Positions 1-10,985 of a stretch of DNA of 64,000 bases are shown piece after piece; position 1 is the first letter of the stretch; every line of letters begins with the position of its first letter. The position numbers and the translations under genes were made by a program. The notes beneath the pieces are model-generated. The model did no database searches. It was not told where the DNA came from and worked only from the letters and a program-made list of their open reading frames with translations. Origin of the DNA: Stictocephala bisonia (Eukaryota; Arthropoda; Insecta; Hemiptera; Membracidae); contig JAQJVL010000058.1 of NCBI GenBank assembly GCA_035578905.1, positions 1,627,697-1,691,696 of the forward strand, read 5' to 3'.

Positions 1-350
1 CATGAGAGGCCATTACTGCTATTTCCTTTCAACTCCGGGTACTTGTTTCTGAAGACAAACGCTATATAACCACTTAAATATTTCAAACCCTCATCACTAA
101 GATCTATTTCTGTTAAGTCAGTTAAAACTGATTCTATTTCCTGCTGTAGATCAACGTCATCTTCCTGCAATATTTCTGAATCGTCGTCACTTGTAAGGGG
201 TAGCATTTTTGACAACAATTTACTAGTGATGCATAACTCACTACACTGATCATTTTCAATTTCTGAAGATTTTTTAGACAAACTGAGTTTCCTAGGTGTG
301 TGTGTCTTTTCATTAGATGCTGATGTAGGACTATCAACAGTGACAACTAA
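1..350 (-). CDS. Partial ORF, possible DNA-transposase or THAP/P-element-like protein
   Basis: An open frame of about 116 codons runs on the minus strand from an in-frame stop at 353-351 to the window edge, so its 3' part is outside the window. The protein starts Ser/Thr/Lys-rich, passes an acidic stretch around residues 58-90 (DDDSEILQEDD), and ends with EGLKYLSGYIAFVFRNKYPE. That last block resembles the 'GL.Y..GY....F....P.L' segment common in transposase-derived insect proteins, including P-element/THAP9-like ones. This is a weak family match made by eye. The bases at 350-348, TTAG on the minus strand, could be a splice acceptor, so this may be an internal exon. No catalytic residues are visible. 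It could equally be a host gene domesticated from a transposon. Confidence 0.35.
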
Positions 351-592
351 TCAATTTTTATGTTACGTTCTTAAATTTATGAAATTCTTCTTTTTAAACT
401 TGACAGCTCATCTTCAGGTAAAGTTAGTTCATCCTCTCTGAAAAGGAGAAATTCAGTTAAATTATGAACTCACCTACCACTGTCATGTGTAAATTACTTT
501 TATGAATTTTTGTAATATAGCTTCCTTTTGGCATATTAGATATAAGTACTTAATTCTTATACTAAATAAAATAAAATCCACATTATTAAGTA

Positions 593-1907
593 CGAGGGTC
601 GTTCAGAAAGTAAAGAACGATTGTGCATCACGTGCGGAACCAATCCCCCACCACTGCGACTGCGTACACGCTAGTTACCTCTGGCTGTCCGGTCATGTAG
701 CCGAGTTTCGTTCCTGTGCGGTCACGCGTCTTTGCTCTGTACACTTTCAAAATGGCGGCGCCCATTGAAAATCCCGCCAAATGCGAAGTGCGCAGTGTCA
801 TTTTTTAAATGCTCAAAATGTTTGGTCTATTGAAATTTATAGGGAAATAAACACTGTTTATGGTGAAAATGTAACGAACGAATATTCAGTGAGGAAATGG
901 TGCATTATGTTCAACCAAGGAAGAACCAATGTACACAATGAAGAACGGATTGGGAGGCCATCACTTGTGACTGAGGAATTGAAGAAAAAAGTTCATGACA
1001 AAATTCAGGAAAACTGGCGATTCACTTTAACCACTTTAAAAGACACTATTCCAGATATTTCTCGATCCCTCTTACATGAAATTGTGACTGAGCATCTTGG
1101 GTATAAAAAAATGTGCGCTCGGTGGGTTCCAAAGTTTCTAACGAAGTCCACAAGACTAAACGAATGGGAGCAGCTCTTGAACTTCTTACCCGATATGATA
1201 ATGATAGTGAACAATTTCTCAATCGTATTGTGACCGAAGATGAAACTTGGGTTTCGTACAAAACTCTGGAAACAAAGCGACAATCCGTGGCATCATTCAA
1301 ACTCGCCCTCAAAACCCGTAAAAGAAAAATCGAATCTGAACACAAGAAAATCTATGGCAACTGTTTTTTTGGGACCGCAAAGGTTTAATCCATGACGAGT
1401 TTTTGCCAAGGGGAGAAACGATAAATTCAGAAGCCTATTGCGAAACCCTTCAAAGACTCAGACGTGCAATACAGAACAAAAGACATGATATGTTGTCAAA
1501 AAAAGTGTTTTTGATCCACGATAATGCTCGGCATTGGTACAAACCCAGCAAGAACTTAAAGGTCTAAAGTGGGATATTTTTGGACACCCTCCCTATAGTC
1601 CGGACCTCGCGCCTTCAGATTACCATCTGTTCCCGAAACTGAAAACATTCTTGGGTGGGAAGCAGTTTGGAAAAGATGAAGAACTGAAAGAAGAAGTGAC
1701 ATCCTAGCTCAGATCTTTGGCGGCTGAAGAGTATAACACCAGCATTGAAAAACTGATTCCTCGGTTCAATAAATGCCTTGACAACCAAGACAACTACATT
1801 GAGAAGTAGGCTAGGTTACTGTGAGTATGTAAATAAAGTTCTGTGTTGTTATCTTTCGTTTTTAATTTTTTATACCAAAACGTTCTTTACTTTCTAGACG
1901 ACCCTCG
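593..1907 (+). mobile_element. Full-length mariner (Tc1/mariner) transposon, broken
   Basis: The ends are inverted repeats of about 28 bp: CGAGGGTCGTTCAGAAAGTA on the left and its near-complement ending CGACCCTCG on the right. TA duplications flank it at 591-592 and 1908-1909. The 1315-bp length is normal for mariner. It carries one transposase frame on the plus strand, now broken. A shorter relative with the same ends lies at 7663-8414. Confidence 0.95.
781..1809 (+). pseudogene. Mariner DD34D transposase, frameshifted
   Basis: The conceptual product is a mariner transposase of about 340 residues. The N-terminal helix-turn-helix region begins at the ATG at 781 (MRSAQCHFLNA..., then VRKWCIMFNQGRTNV and RIGRPSLVTEEL). 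It then reads EHLGYKKMCARWVPK before a frameshift near 1140. The next frame gives HKTKRMGAALELLTRYD and the first catalytic aspartate in VTEDETWVSY (about 1231-1260). A second frameshift follows near 1270. The third frame has the second aspartate in LIHDNARH (about 1510-1535) and the last in YSPDLAPSDYHLF (about 1592-1632), then runs to TAG at 1807. Bases are missing after HDNAR, and there is an in-frame stop near 1705. The gene cannot make an active enzyme. Family and motif order are clear; the mariner subfamily was not determined. Confidence 0.93.
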
Positions 1908-1909
1908 TA

Positions 1910-4264
1910 TCTGAGTTGGAAAGCTTCAAGCTATAACCTGTAAATGAATTATTCTTGTATAGTGCTTTAACATTTAACTCCGATGAGGTTAAAAGGTATG
2001 TATATGTAATAAGATTATAATTCAACGTATATTCAAAAAAAGAAACATTTAATACGAATAAAAACACCTAAATGGAATCTCCAGATTTTATCAGAACTGT
2101 ATGAAATCCAATTCCAATAAAACAAAAAAAGGTCAAATATTGTCAGAAACACTAATGTTTCAAAACTTCCGTGAGTATTTTTGTCACTACTACTAATACG
2201 TTTTCAGATATTCAACATAAATGGGCTCTCTTGCCCCAAAACCAATTATTTTGGGAAAATCCTTGTCATGTTTTGTTTGAAAAAATCCTTGAGAGGGATA
2301 ATTTTAAGTACTTCAGATATATTGTGTCAATATAAACATACCTGCATATATAGAAATATTTAAAATGTATGAACTCTCAAAATATGTATTCAAAATATTT
2401 TAAAAATATTAAAAAAGGTGTATAGCCTACCAAGATCCACATCACATTTTCTATGACAGTTAAAGTACTTACATATTTCCATGAAGTAAGTTTTTTACGC
2501 ATTCTTTCTTCAAGCCTCTTGAATCGACTCTGAGGAACTGGAGTGTGTTTTCCTTCCACTGTTATTTTTAGTTGGTATGACATCATTACTCATCTTTCTA
2601 CATTTTTCCGAGGAGTATCCGAGAAGAATCCGTTGAAGGATCTTCTTAAAATATTTCTCCTCAAAATGATCAGAGCAAATTCTTGCTGAAAAATATGAGT
2701 GTTATAATCGATTATTAAAACGATAAGAGAGCAAGTAATGTTATTTGTATGTATGAGAGTGTGCAATGCCATATGAGTATTGAGTTTCAGGTAGAAAATA
2801 ATTGTAAACGTTAGCTATAAGTTTATTATAAGTATAATACATACATTTTAAATAAATTTCTATATACTATTCATAGCTTTAAAACAATATTATTTCATAC
2901 ATTTACATTTTATACAAATATTTGTAACTATAAAACCATGTATGAATACATACGCCTATCATAATATCCAACAAATTTAAAAACAGAAGGTAAAGTTTTA
3001 AGAATACATACCAAATAAATATATTTACAGCTTTTTATCTTCTCGAGTATATTAAAAAAAGTGTCATTCATTTTTACACAACATACTTAATTCTTCTTAC
3101 GTGTTCAAAAGTAGGCCTAATATGTATGTTGTATAAATTAAATTGTTCTATAAAATGGTAGACGTAAAGAGTATCATATATTTGTCATACTATTTTCGCA
3201 TTTGATTCTGACACTTCTATTAAACGCAGATAGCCATTGCTTTCTTAGATCTTCTTGCTTTGGAAAACTGAAATACTTAACTCCTACAGGAGTGGATTTT
3301 GTCGAGTTGTTACACCCATACACTGCACACAGGGGCATGAAATGAAAAACGTCTTTATTTAATCAGGCGAGTTGAGACTAAAGAGTCCCTTCTTCCACAA
3401 CCTGAACTAGTTCAGAACTAAATGGATAAGTGGAATTATAGGCCTAGACCTTAAGTCAAGAGCGTGGGAAACGAGCATGCAATGATTAGCTAAACAAAAT
3501 TGACAGACAGAATTCTTAATATCATTTATGTACACTTCCAGCCGCAACCAGCAAAATTATCCCACACATTCAAGTTTTCCCAACCAGGAAAGTAACTTTA
3601 AGTGAATTACCTGAAAGTAATAAATGTTTATAAGAGTAACAATAAAAATGCTTATTACTTCACTTCTTTAGAAGATTTCGCATAAAATATCCAATCACAT
3701 AATTTTTGCATTTAGAGAAAATTACCATTTTAACCACACTATTTTTATAGCAGTAGAAATATCAATTTCATTTGAAAAATATTAAATTTAATTTAAAATA
3801 CACATAAAATTGGTGTGATTTTCCATATTGGTAACCCTGCAAGGCCTGGCGGAAATGTGCATTGCTTTGCGCTGTACAATAATTCTGGTTTTTACAAAAC
3901 GCCATACAGAAAAAGGTTTGGAATAAAAATTGTAGCTTGTGCAAGTTTACCGCTGGCGAAACTTCATGACTAATTAGATAAAAAATGGCCTCACTTACTG
4001 TATTTTACTGTTTTAAAAAGTATCAAGTATTTATATTTGTTTAAAAAAAGTAATATTAATCCAATTTTAATGATTATTGCACCGTATTAAAGATCACTTC
4101 TTTGTCTTCAGAACAACATTAAATAATAATTGTTTTGGTGCAAACGACCAGCGCAGCTGCAGGTTGAGTAAAATACTGCTAAACCAATTAGTGGCATACC
4201 CCAAGCTGACATCATACGCAGAACGGTTTCAAACTCGTCCTGAATAGCACACCTTACTTTCTTA
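1910..4264. other. AT-rich sequence without a recognised gene
   Basis: No ORF with family resemblance was found; the small ORFs are chance frames. It lies 3' of the cytochrome b5 A stop codon on the minus strand, so it could hold distal 3' UTR or intergenic DNA, but no boundary is visible. Confidence 0.5.
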
Positions 4265-4460
4265 CACCATGGGTAACTCCCTATGATTATTTTGACTAGC
4301 CCCCCGTGATAAATTTGATTAGCCCCTAATAATTTTTGTAACCAACCGTGATCGACTTAGATTGCAACCGAGATCTTGCGTAGCCACCGTGATCATCATT
4401 GGTAGCATATGATATTGGTTTGATTAGGTGACCGTGATCATTTTGGGTAACTGCAATTAA
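4265..4460. repeat. Degenerate minisatellite with GTGATCA core
   Basis: A loosely repeated unit of about 22-28 bases recurs roughly eight times, with the core ACCGTGATCA followed by TTTGGGTA-like sequence. The same core recurs at 59568-59633. The copies are strongly diverged, so this is an old array. Confidence 0.5.
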
Positions 4461-4638
4461 TGCTTAAACCAATTGAAGGTTGTAGGCTTCACCCCCAATG
4501 AGCGAAGTGAGTTCGTACAATTACACTGAATGTGGTTTACATGTAAATAATTTTTAATAAAGAAAGGCAGATCAAAATTCAGGTAAATAAATCACAAAAT
4601 AAACCAGAAAAATGTTTATCTATAACAATAACACAACA

Positions 4639-4666
4639 TATATTTATATATATATATATATATAGG
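4639..4666. repeat. AT dinucleotide microsatellite
   Basis: A short uninterrupted run of TA/AT dinucleotides in AT-rich sequence. Confidence 0.85.
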
Positions 4667-5306
4667 GTATTTTACTATCAATATTATGTATAATAGCATC
4701 TTTCAAGAATAAAAACTACATTTTTTTAAATTACCCGCTGTCACTTGCCTTAAGCTAACCTAATAAATGGACCCATAAATAACATTTTTGTATAAAAACC
4801 TTTCCACCCAGCGACACAACAGTCTTACAGAACAATTGTGTGATTTACTAAGAAGAGCACTCTTAGACAGGAAGATTACTTACAATATGACACATACAAT
4901 TTTGCTTATCACTGTCTTTTACTTGTTACATGAAATACAAACATACATGCAGGCATTTAAAGGAATGTGTATTATACCTATACACAGACATGTCTAATAC
5001 AATATTGGAATATAAATTAAATTTGCCATAGGGCCTAAAAAATAAGCTATATCATAAAATGAAAATTGACTTTCAAAGAATTTTAAACAGTTTATTTTTG
5101 TAGATTAAATCTTAATTTCATTGTAAAACTGAAATTTCATTTAAAAGTAAAGCTGTCCTTGCACAAATTTTGCAACAACCAATTGTTTTTAGGAGTGCTT
5201 CCTGTTTTCTAAAGAAAATAAATGCTATTGGACATTGGAATGATATTTACAAAAATAATTTATCTTACTATGTTTCGGACAATCTTAAAAGTTAGAATGT
5301 TCTTAC

Positions 5307-5354
5307 TGTTCAAGTGATAACTATAGTAGATCTACTATAGTTATCACTTGAACA
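5307..5354. repeat. 48-bp perfect palindrome
   Basis: The arms are exactly complementary around a central AGATCT, with no spacer. One arm contains AAGTGATAACTATAGTAGAT. The same 21-base arm recurs in direct orientation immediately to the right at 5355-5375. No flanking duplication identifies it as a known transposon. Confidence 0.9.
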
Positions 5355-5375
5355 AAGTGATAACTATAGTAGATC

Positions 5376-6010
5376 AAATTTTAAATTTAGTTGAAATAAA
5401 ATCTCTGAATATCACTTAAAAATATGTTTATATTTGCTTAGTAAAACAAATATTTAAAAGGTGTTATATCTAAAAGGCATATGTTTAAAAAAAGCATTGA
5501 ATGAAAAAGTTCCATTAAAGAAATACTTGTAAATACAACATCTTTCTCTTCTAGTTAAGCAAACATTAAATTTATACAAACGACGTGATATTATGTCTGA
5601 TTGTGAACAAAGTTTTAATTTAGCAAATGAAGTCACGGTATAATTTATCTGTATTTTTAAATGATAGAAAATACAGATTCCAAAGGATTATTCTCTGCAA
5701 GTGAATTTCATACTGATGTATTAATTGAGCAAAAATATTTTGATTGATCGAATCACCATTTCATTATTTTACATAGATAAAAATAAAACAGAAAGCACTC
5801 TAAAAATGTAGTTGAAAAATCATAAAATGTGATAAAAAGTACGTAAATTTATTTTTCTTTTTAAAAGTTAATTTTACATTAATATTTTTTATAAAGAACT
5901 AACGGCACCATACAACTGCGTGTGACATACACAACAGAGGTGTTAGTAGGGCATACGATTTGGGAACGAGCTTTTTATATTTATGTATATTTATATAAAT
6001 TGTTTCTTTT
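5376..6010. other. Sequence just 3' of the cytochrome b5 A stop codon, presumed 3' UTR
   Basis: On the minus strand this follows the TAA at 6013-6011 directly. It is AT-rich with no competing ORF of note, and contains several A/T hexamers that could serve as poly(A) signals. I cannot choose one. Assignment as 3' UTR is inference from position. Confidence 0.4.
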
Positions 6011-6092
6011 TTACTGGCTTAAAAAGAAGAATCTGTAGACCACTGTAGCCAGAAGTCCCAAGGCTACAGGCAGCAACCAGGACTTCCATGAG
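6011..6092 (-). CDS. Cyt-b5: Cytochrome b5 copy A, exon 4 (membrane anchor and stop)
   Basis: This exon encodes the tail anchor that fixes cytochrome b5 to the cytosolic face of the ER membrane. After the acceptor AG at 6094-6093, the first base completes a serine codon begun in exon 3. The frame then reads SWKSWLLPVALGLLATVVYR, followed by FFFLSQ and TAA at 6013-6011. The segment has the family's typical layout: a tryptophan-containing lead-in, about 18 hydrophobic residues, one arginine and a short luminal end. Phase 2 of exon 3 and the one-base carry-over here fit exactly. It lies 20.7 kb from exon 3 because intron 3 is packed with transposons and satellites. With the other exons it completes a 131-residue protein, close to the usual 130-135. 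Confidence 0.9.
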
Positions 6093-7662
6093 CTGAAAAT
6101 AAAATGACTAATTGAAGTACATGGTTATAAACAGAAATATCAATCAGGTTACACATGGATTAGGGGGGGAAAAACTGAAAGCATCTAACCCCACCTGTCC
6201 CACATGATTTTTACAAATTCTTTTAGAACTAGTCAATATAAACCCCACATAAATCCCCAACCCCCGGAAATACAAATTTTTGATAATACAGTATATGTAA
6301 TCGAAATATATGTATAAATGAATGTATGTATGTTTGTCCTTTATGCATTATAAAACCACTTATCGGATCGCCATGAAACTTTGGAAAGTTATAGAGTTCA
6401 CTCCCGGGAAGGTTTCTATCATGGTTTCATTCACTTCCAACTCAAGGGGTCCACCCTATTGGCCATAACATTAAGTTTCAATTATAATGTTATGGAGTTA
6501 CTTTAATTATTTTATACCATCAGCTGTTAGATTAGAACAAATTATATGAACACTTTTAAAATAGGTTAAGTGATGCTTATTGAAATTTAACATTTAAAAT
6601 AAACTAAAACATTACTGTTTATAAGATAATCCAGTAGCAAGGTACGGGTAAACGGCAGTACACTATAATACATAAACCCATATGTACACATTTTATACTA
6701 CTTTGTATAACAGTAGTTTATTTTTTTCTCTTAAACACTAATATGACAAACATTTCTTCCTGCAACAAATAAAAACTGATATACTCGTATGTAACAAAAC
6801 AGGTTGGGTTAGCTTAGGAATATGTATTCACGATCAACATAAGTCACCGTTATTGTTGAATTTGTTGATTATGGTTATTTGAAGTATGGTTATTATTTAC
6901 CACAAGAAGAATTTGATGTAATATGTACACATACTTTAATATTAAGATATTCATTTTCAGGATAAAAAAATCAGTAAAATGAATGTAAATATACATAATT
7001 TATGGTGTACAATTATTTTTTTCACAGATTGGTACTTCCGGCATAATATGTCTATTGGATTCGTGATTGTAGGAGTAATATTGACTAGTTGACAATAAAA
7101 TTATGACATTCATATAGGACCCCTATATTCCACATTCATCCTTACGACACAAGGAAGTTTCTGTAATTTTATCATTTTGAACTGTAAATGTAATACAGTT
7201 ACCTCTTGATATTCGTATTTCACATATTGGTAAAGACAATAATTGTAATTATTACAAGATGATAAAGGATGTATTCTCAGCCTAGCTAGAAGCCCAGGAA
7301 GTTTTACCCAAGAATTGATTTTCCTTGGGTATAAAATTACAATTACAGCAATAAATTATAACAACTGTTTAAACCACAGCACACAAGCCAATGCCACCAT
7401 CAGTTAGGTGGATCGAGGCTACAGTTGCAAAGCCATCCATGACATTATGAGCCATTCGTTTTTGCTGTTGAGTGCAAAAGCGAGGGACCAATAAGAATAA
7501 CCTTGGCTTCGCTGGTTGAAGAGCAACCTTAGACCGAGAGTGGTCAATTGTTCCTGAAGTAATACGACTTGGCAAGAACGGACATTAGTAGCCTATTTTG
7601 AGAAAACTGTCCACTGAGAGTTGCGGTTATGATATTGTTTTTAACATACGTAGTGGTATATA
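6093..7662. other. Intron 3 of cytochrome b5 A, 3' part
   Basis: No coding sequence was recognised. The stretch 6350-6500 (beginning near a TCGCCATGAAACTTTGG motif) looks like a dispersed-repeat remnant, by resemblance to common insect nonautonomous elements. The rest is AT-rich intronic DNA. Confidence 0.4.
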
Positions 7663-8414
7663 CGAGGGTCGTCCAGAAAGTAAAGAACGATTGTGCATCA
7701 CATGCGCCGCCGATCCCCCACCACTGCGACTGCGTGCACGCTAGTTACCTCTGGCTGTCCTGTCAGTGTGAGCCGAGTTTCATTCCTGTGCGGTTACGCA
7801 TCTTTGCTCTGTAAACTTTCAAAATGGCGGCGCCCACTGGAAATCCTGCCAAATTGATGGCAACTCTTTTTTGGGACCGCAAAGGTTTAATCCATGTCGA
7901 GTTTTAGCCAAGGGGAGAAACGATAAATTCAGAAGCCCATTGCGAAACCCTTCAAAGACTCAGACGTGCAATACAGAACAAAAGACGTGGCATGTTGTCA
8001 AAAAGTGTTTTTGATCCACGACAATGCTCGACCCCATGCATCGGTACGAACCCAGCAAGAACTTCAAGGTCTAAAGTGAGAAATTTTTGGACACCCTCCC
8101 TATAGTCTGGACCTCGCACCTTCAGATTACCATCTGTTCCCCAAACTGAAAACATTCTTGGGTGGGAAGCAGTTTGGAAAGGATGAAGAACTGAAAGAAG
8201 AAGTGACATCCTGGCTCATATATTTGGCGGCTGAAGAGTATAACACCGGCATTGAAAAACTGATTCCTCGGTACAATAAATGCTTTGACAACCAAGGCAA
8301 CTTCATTGAGAAGTAGGCTAGGTTACTGTGAGTATGTAAATAAAGTTCTGTGTTGTTATCTTTCGTTTTTAATTTTTTATACCAAAACGTTCTTTACTTT
8401 CTGGACGACCCTCG
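7663..8414 (+). mobile_element. Internally deleted mariner, same family as 593-1907
   Basis: The terminal inverted repeats start CGAGGGTCGTCCAGAAAG, with TA duplications at 7661-7662 and 8415-8416. At 752 bp it lacks about 563 bp relative to the copy at 593. The left part up to the ATG region joins at about 7851-7858 to sequence equivalent to about 1355 of the other copy. The remaining 3' transposase reads IHDNARPH (intact where copy 1 is damaged), an in-frame stop, then HPPYSLDLAPSDYHLF and a terminal TAG at 8314. It has 34 residues between the second and third catalytic aspartates, the mariner signature. Such deletion derivatives can be moved only by a transposase made elsewhere. Confidence 0.95.
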
Positions 8415-8416
8415 TA

Positions 8417-10149
8417 TTTTACTACAATCATGTATGTCAAATATACAATGAAAAATATGCAGACTCGCAACCTGTACCGACCATGTCTCTGCCATATTTT
8501 AACTTTATTAAATGCCCGCTTTATGTTTTTGTGTGTCATCCGTGCTTGTGTGTTCAGTGTTTTTGAAGACTTATGACCTCACAAGAATTAAGATTTTATG
8601 TATTTTCTGCTTGAGAATGACTATATGAGTTAGTCGAAACCGGTCACCATTTGACGACGTGTTGGGCCACTTGACTGAATATAAGGTAATATAAACCTCT
8701 AGAATAATCATGTATGTATTTACAAAATACATTCATTAAGAATAAAAATTGCCGCAATTGTTGTGATAAAAATGTATTAATTCCATATTTATTATCTGTT
8801 TGTAACAAATAAGGTATAAACAGTTTTTGTTTGTTTTCTCCTCTGGCCAGTTCTCTTAACATTTCGCTTTAAAGTATGCCATTTTGAAAATAATGGCAAT
8901 ATTTATTTTTTATTTTAGCAGAAAGTTAGGTTTTGATAAGATATACAACTATGTAGAATTACAATGTTGTATCTACAACCATCTTCGAGTTATGGAAAAA
9001 AAAACATATAGACAGACACTAAACGAAGCGAGATAAACCATAGTGTTAGAGGAACTTTTATGTTTATATTTGCTTGATGGGTTTGGACCGTTGTCCCATA
9101 ACAACGTTTGTAGACTAAGTTAAAAATCCCACAGGCGTAAAAAAACAAAAACACTCTGGATAAAGTAAATGTCTTGACAAACAGATAACTTTGAAGAGTA
9201 AAAAGTAAAAATTACTCTTCTGTAAAGTTCTTTTTACGACTCGGTACATGAAACTAGCAGAGAAAAAACTTGAATTATTTTTTTGTATCCTATCTTTTTA
9301 AACTTCTACTATGTAAAATAAAATATAACAATAAACTATTGCAGATGAAGCATCATCAGCGGAACAACCATTAGACAACATTAGTGAAATTAAGTAAATT
9401 TCATCTCAATAATGTTAGATTACATAATCATGTAGGAGAGAGGGGAACAGAAGTATTGTATTTTGTGACTGAAGACTTAGTAAACTATTATTGTTATCGA
9501 TTGTTTTTTTAGGATTATTTGATTTTTATAGAATAACCTTTAGATACAACTTATTGAAATTGAGTAACAATCAATGAATAAAAAGTTTAATTAAAACTCC
9601 ACTTGCAAAAATGTGCTGCTCATAATTAATTTACAGACACTCAACTGACAATCCTATCTTTATAACAATGCTGGCATTTAAAATTCACCACTACTTTAAA
9701 TTCTAATTTAATTCAGTGTAATACATTAAATATTTACAAAGGCAAGCAGTGTTGTCATTGTTGACAATAGCATCTTTTGTACGCACTACTGCCATTTATT
9801 GTATTCCCAACTACATATTTAGCCTTCTTAAGAAAACCTGTTCAAATGTTATTTATTTTAAAGTGCACGTGTTTAGATGAGTGCAGGATAAACTCGGTTG
9901 ACCTGTCAAGTACGGTTGCCAACTGAAACGTTGGAATCAATTATCTTCAAATAAAACGTTCTACTTAATATATTTTAATGACCTTCCTCAGTACATCCCT
10001 AAATAAAGAAGTATAAATTAACTCTTCTTCATTCTACTGCAAACTACTAGACAAAAGAAGGTGCTTATTTTGACGTTAAGTTGGTAGCTCGCTACAACTA
10101 ATATTCACTAGACTTAAAAATAATTTTCAAATAAATATTATTGAAATTT
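8417..10149. other. Intron 3 of cytochrome b5 A, no gene seen
   Basis: AT-rich. Near 8609-8648 there is a motif of the type TTGAGAATGACT...AGTCGAAACC, often found near ends of arthropod repeats (see findings). Otherwise nothing was recognised. Confidence 0.4.
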
Positions 10150-10678
10150 GAAATGCCAACATATCTTGTGCGTGTTTTAAGGCAAAAACGAAAGATTAAA
10201 TGAGTGTGGATGACTTGTATAGTCTGGTAACTAGAGTTCGACTTAGCTCAGAAATGACCATTTATTAATAACCCAATAGCCAGGGCAACTAAGGGACAAC
10301 TACTAATATAGTGTTAAAAGCTCTTTTATCAGTAAATTATATTTTATCAGTTAGTTAGAATTATGGCAAACTATTATAGAAATTTAAATTATAGCATTAT
10401 TATAGCGTGACTTAAAATGTTTACTCTATTGTTGTTGAAAAACGTATTTACAACCACACTATTCATACAACTTATAAAGGAGAAACTCGCCCCACTCTTT
10501 TTTAACTTCATATTTTATTAGTGTTTTGTGTTGCAGTTATATATTTAGCGTAGTTAGGTTATTATTTTATATTACAGGTATTGTGTAAATAGTTGATATG
10601 TAATATTAAATTATCAAAAAACTAACTATAATTAAGTCATTAGTCTCTTAAGCAAACTTCATATAAAAAAAATAAAAA

Positions 10679-10713
<35 letters not shown>

Positions 10714-10734
10714 ATTAGTCTCTTAAGCAAACTC

Positions 10735-10779
<45 letters not shown>

Positions 10780-10985
10780 AAAAAAAACTGTGGAATCCGA
10801 ACCACATAGTGTTGGTCTGATTTTCAGCTAACTGACAAACCAAATTCTCAGTTCTCTTCCCTACACAACATCAGGACTTTGACTACCACCCAACATGGAC
10901 ACCCCACTATCTATTAGTGTCCACTTTGATAGCAACCATTGAGTGGACACGTGTCAGTATTAAGAGGACTGAGTACAGAACCTAT
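10150..10985 (+). repeat. Dispersed repeat family R, copy 1, split by a poly(A)-rich insertion
   Basis: The left part (about 10150-10305) and right part (about 10789-10985) match the continuous copies at 18205-18575 and 58436-58797. Shared stretches include TTATTAATA.CCCAATAGCC, GTGTTGGTCTGATTTTCAGC and CCAACATGGACACCCC. Between the parts sits about 480 bp absent from the other copies. No coding capacity or terminal inverted repeat was recognised; class unknown. Confidence 0.75.
10306..10788 (+). mobile_element. Poly(A)-ended insertion (SINE- or retrocopy-like)
   Basis: The insert ends in two long A-tracts (about 10666-10711 and 10737-10787). The first follows CATTAGTCTCTTAAGCAAAC, and a near-identical CATTAGTCTCTTAAGCAAAC precedes the second, so the tail was duplicated. 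An inverted, diverged relative of its 3' 100 bases lies at about 13158-13272. A poly(A) tail and dispersed copies suggest a retrotransposed element. No tRNA-type promoter boxes were confirmed. Confidence 0.55.
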
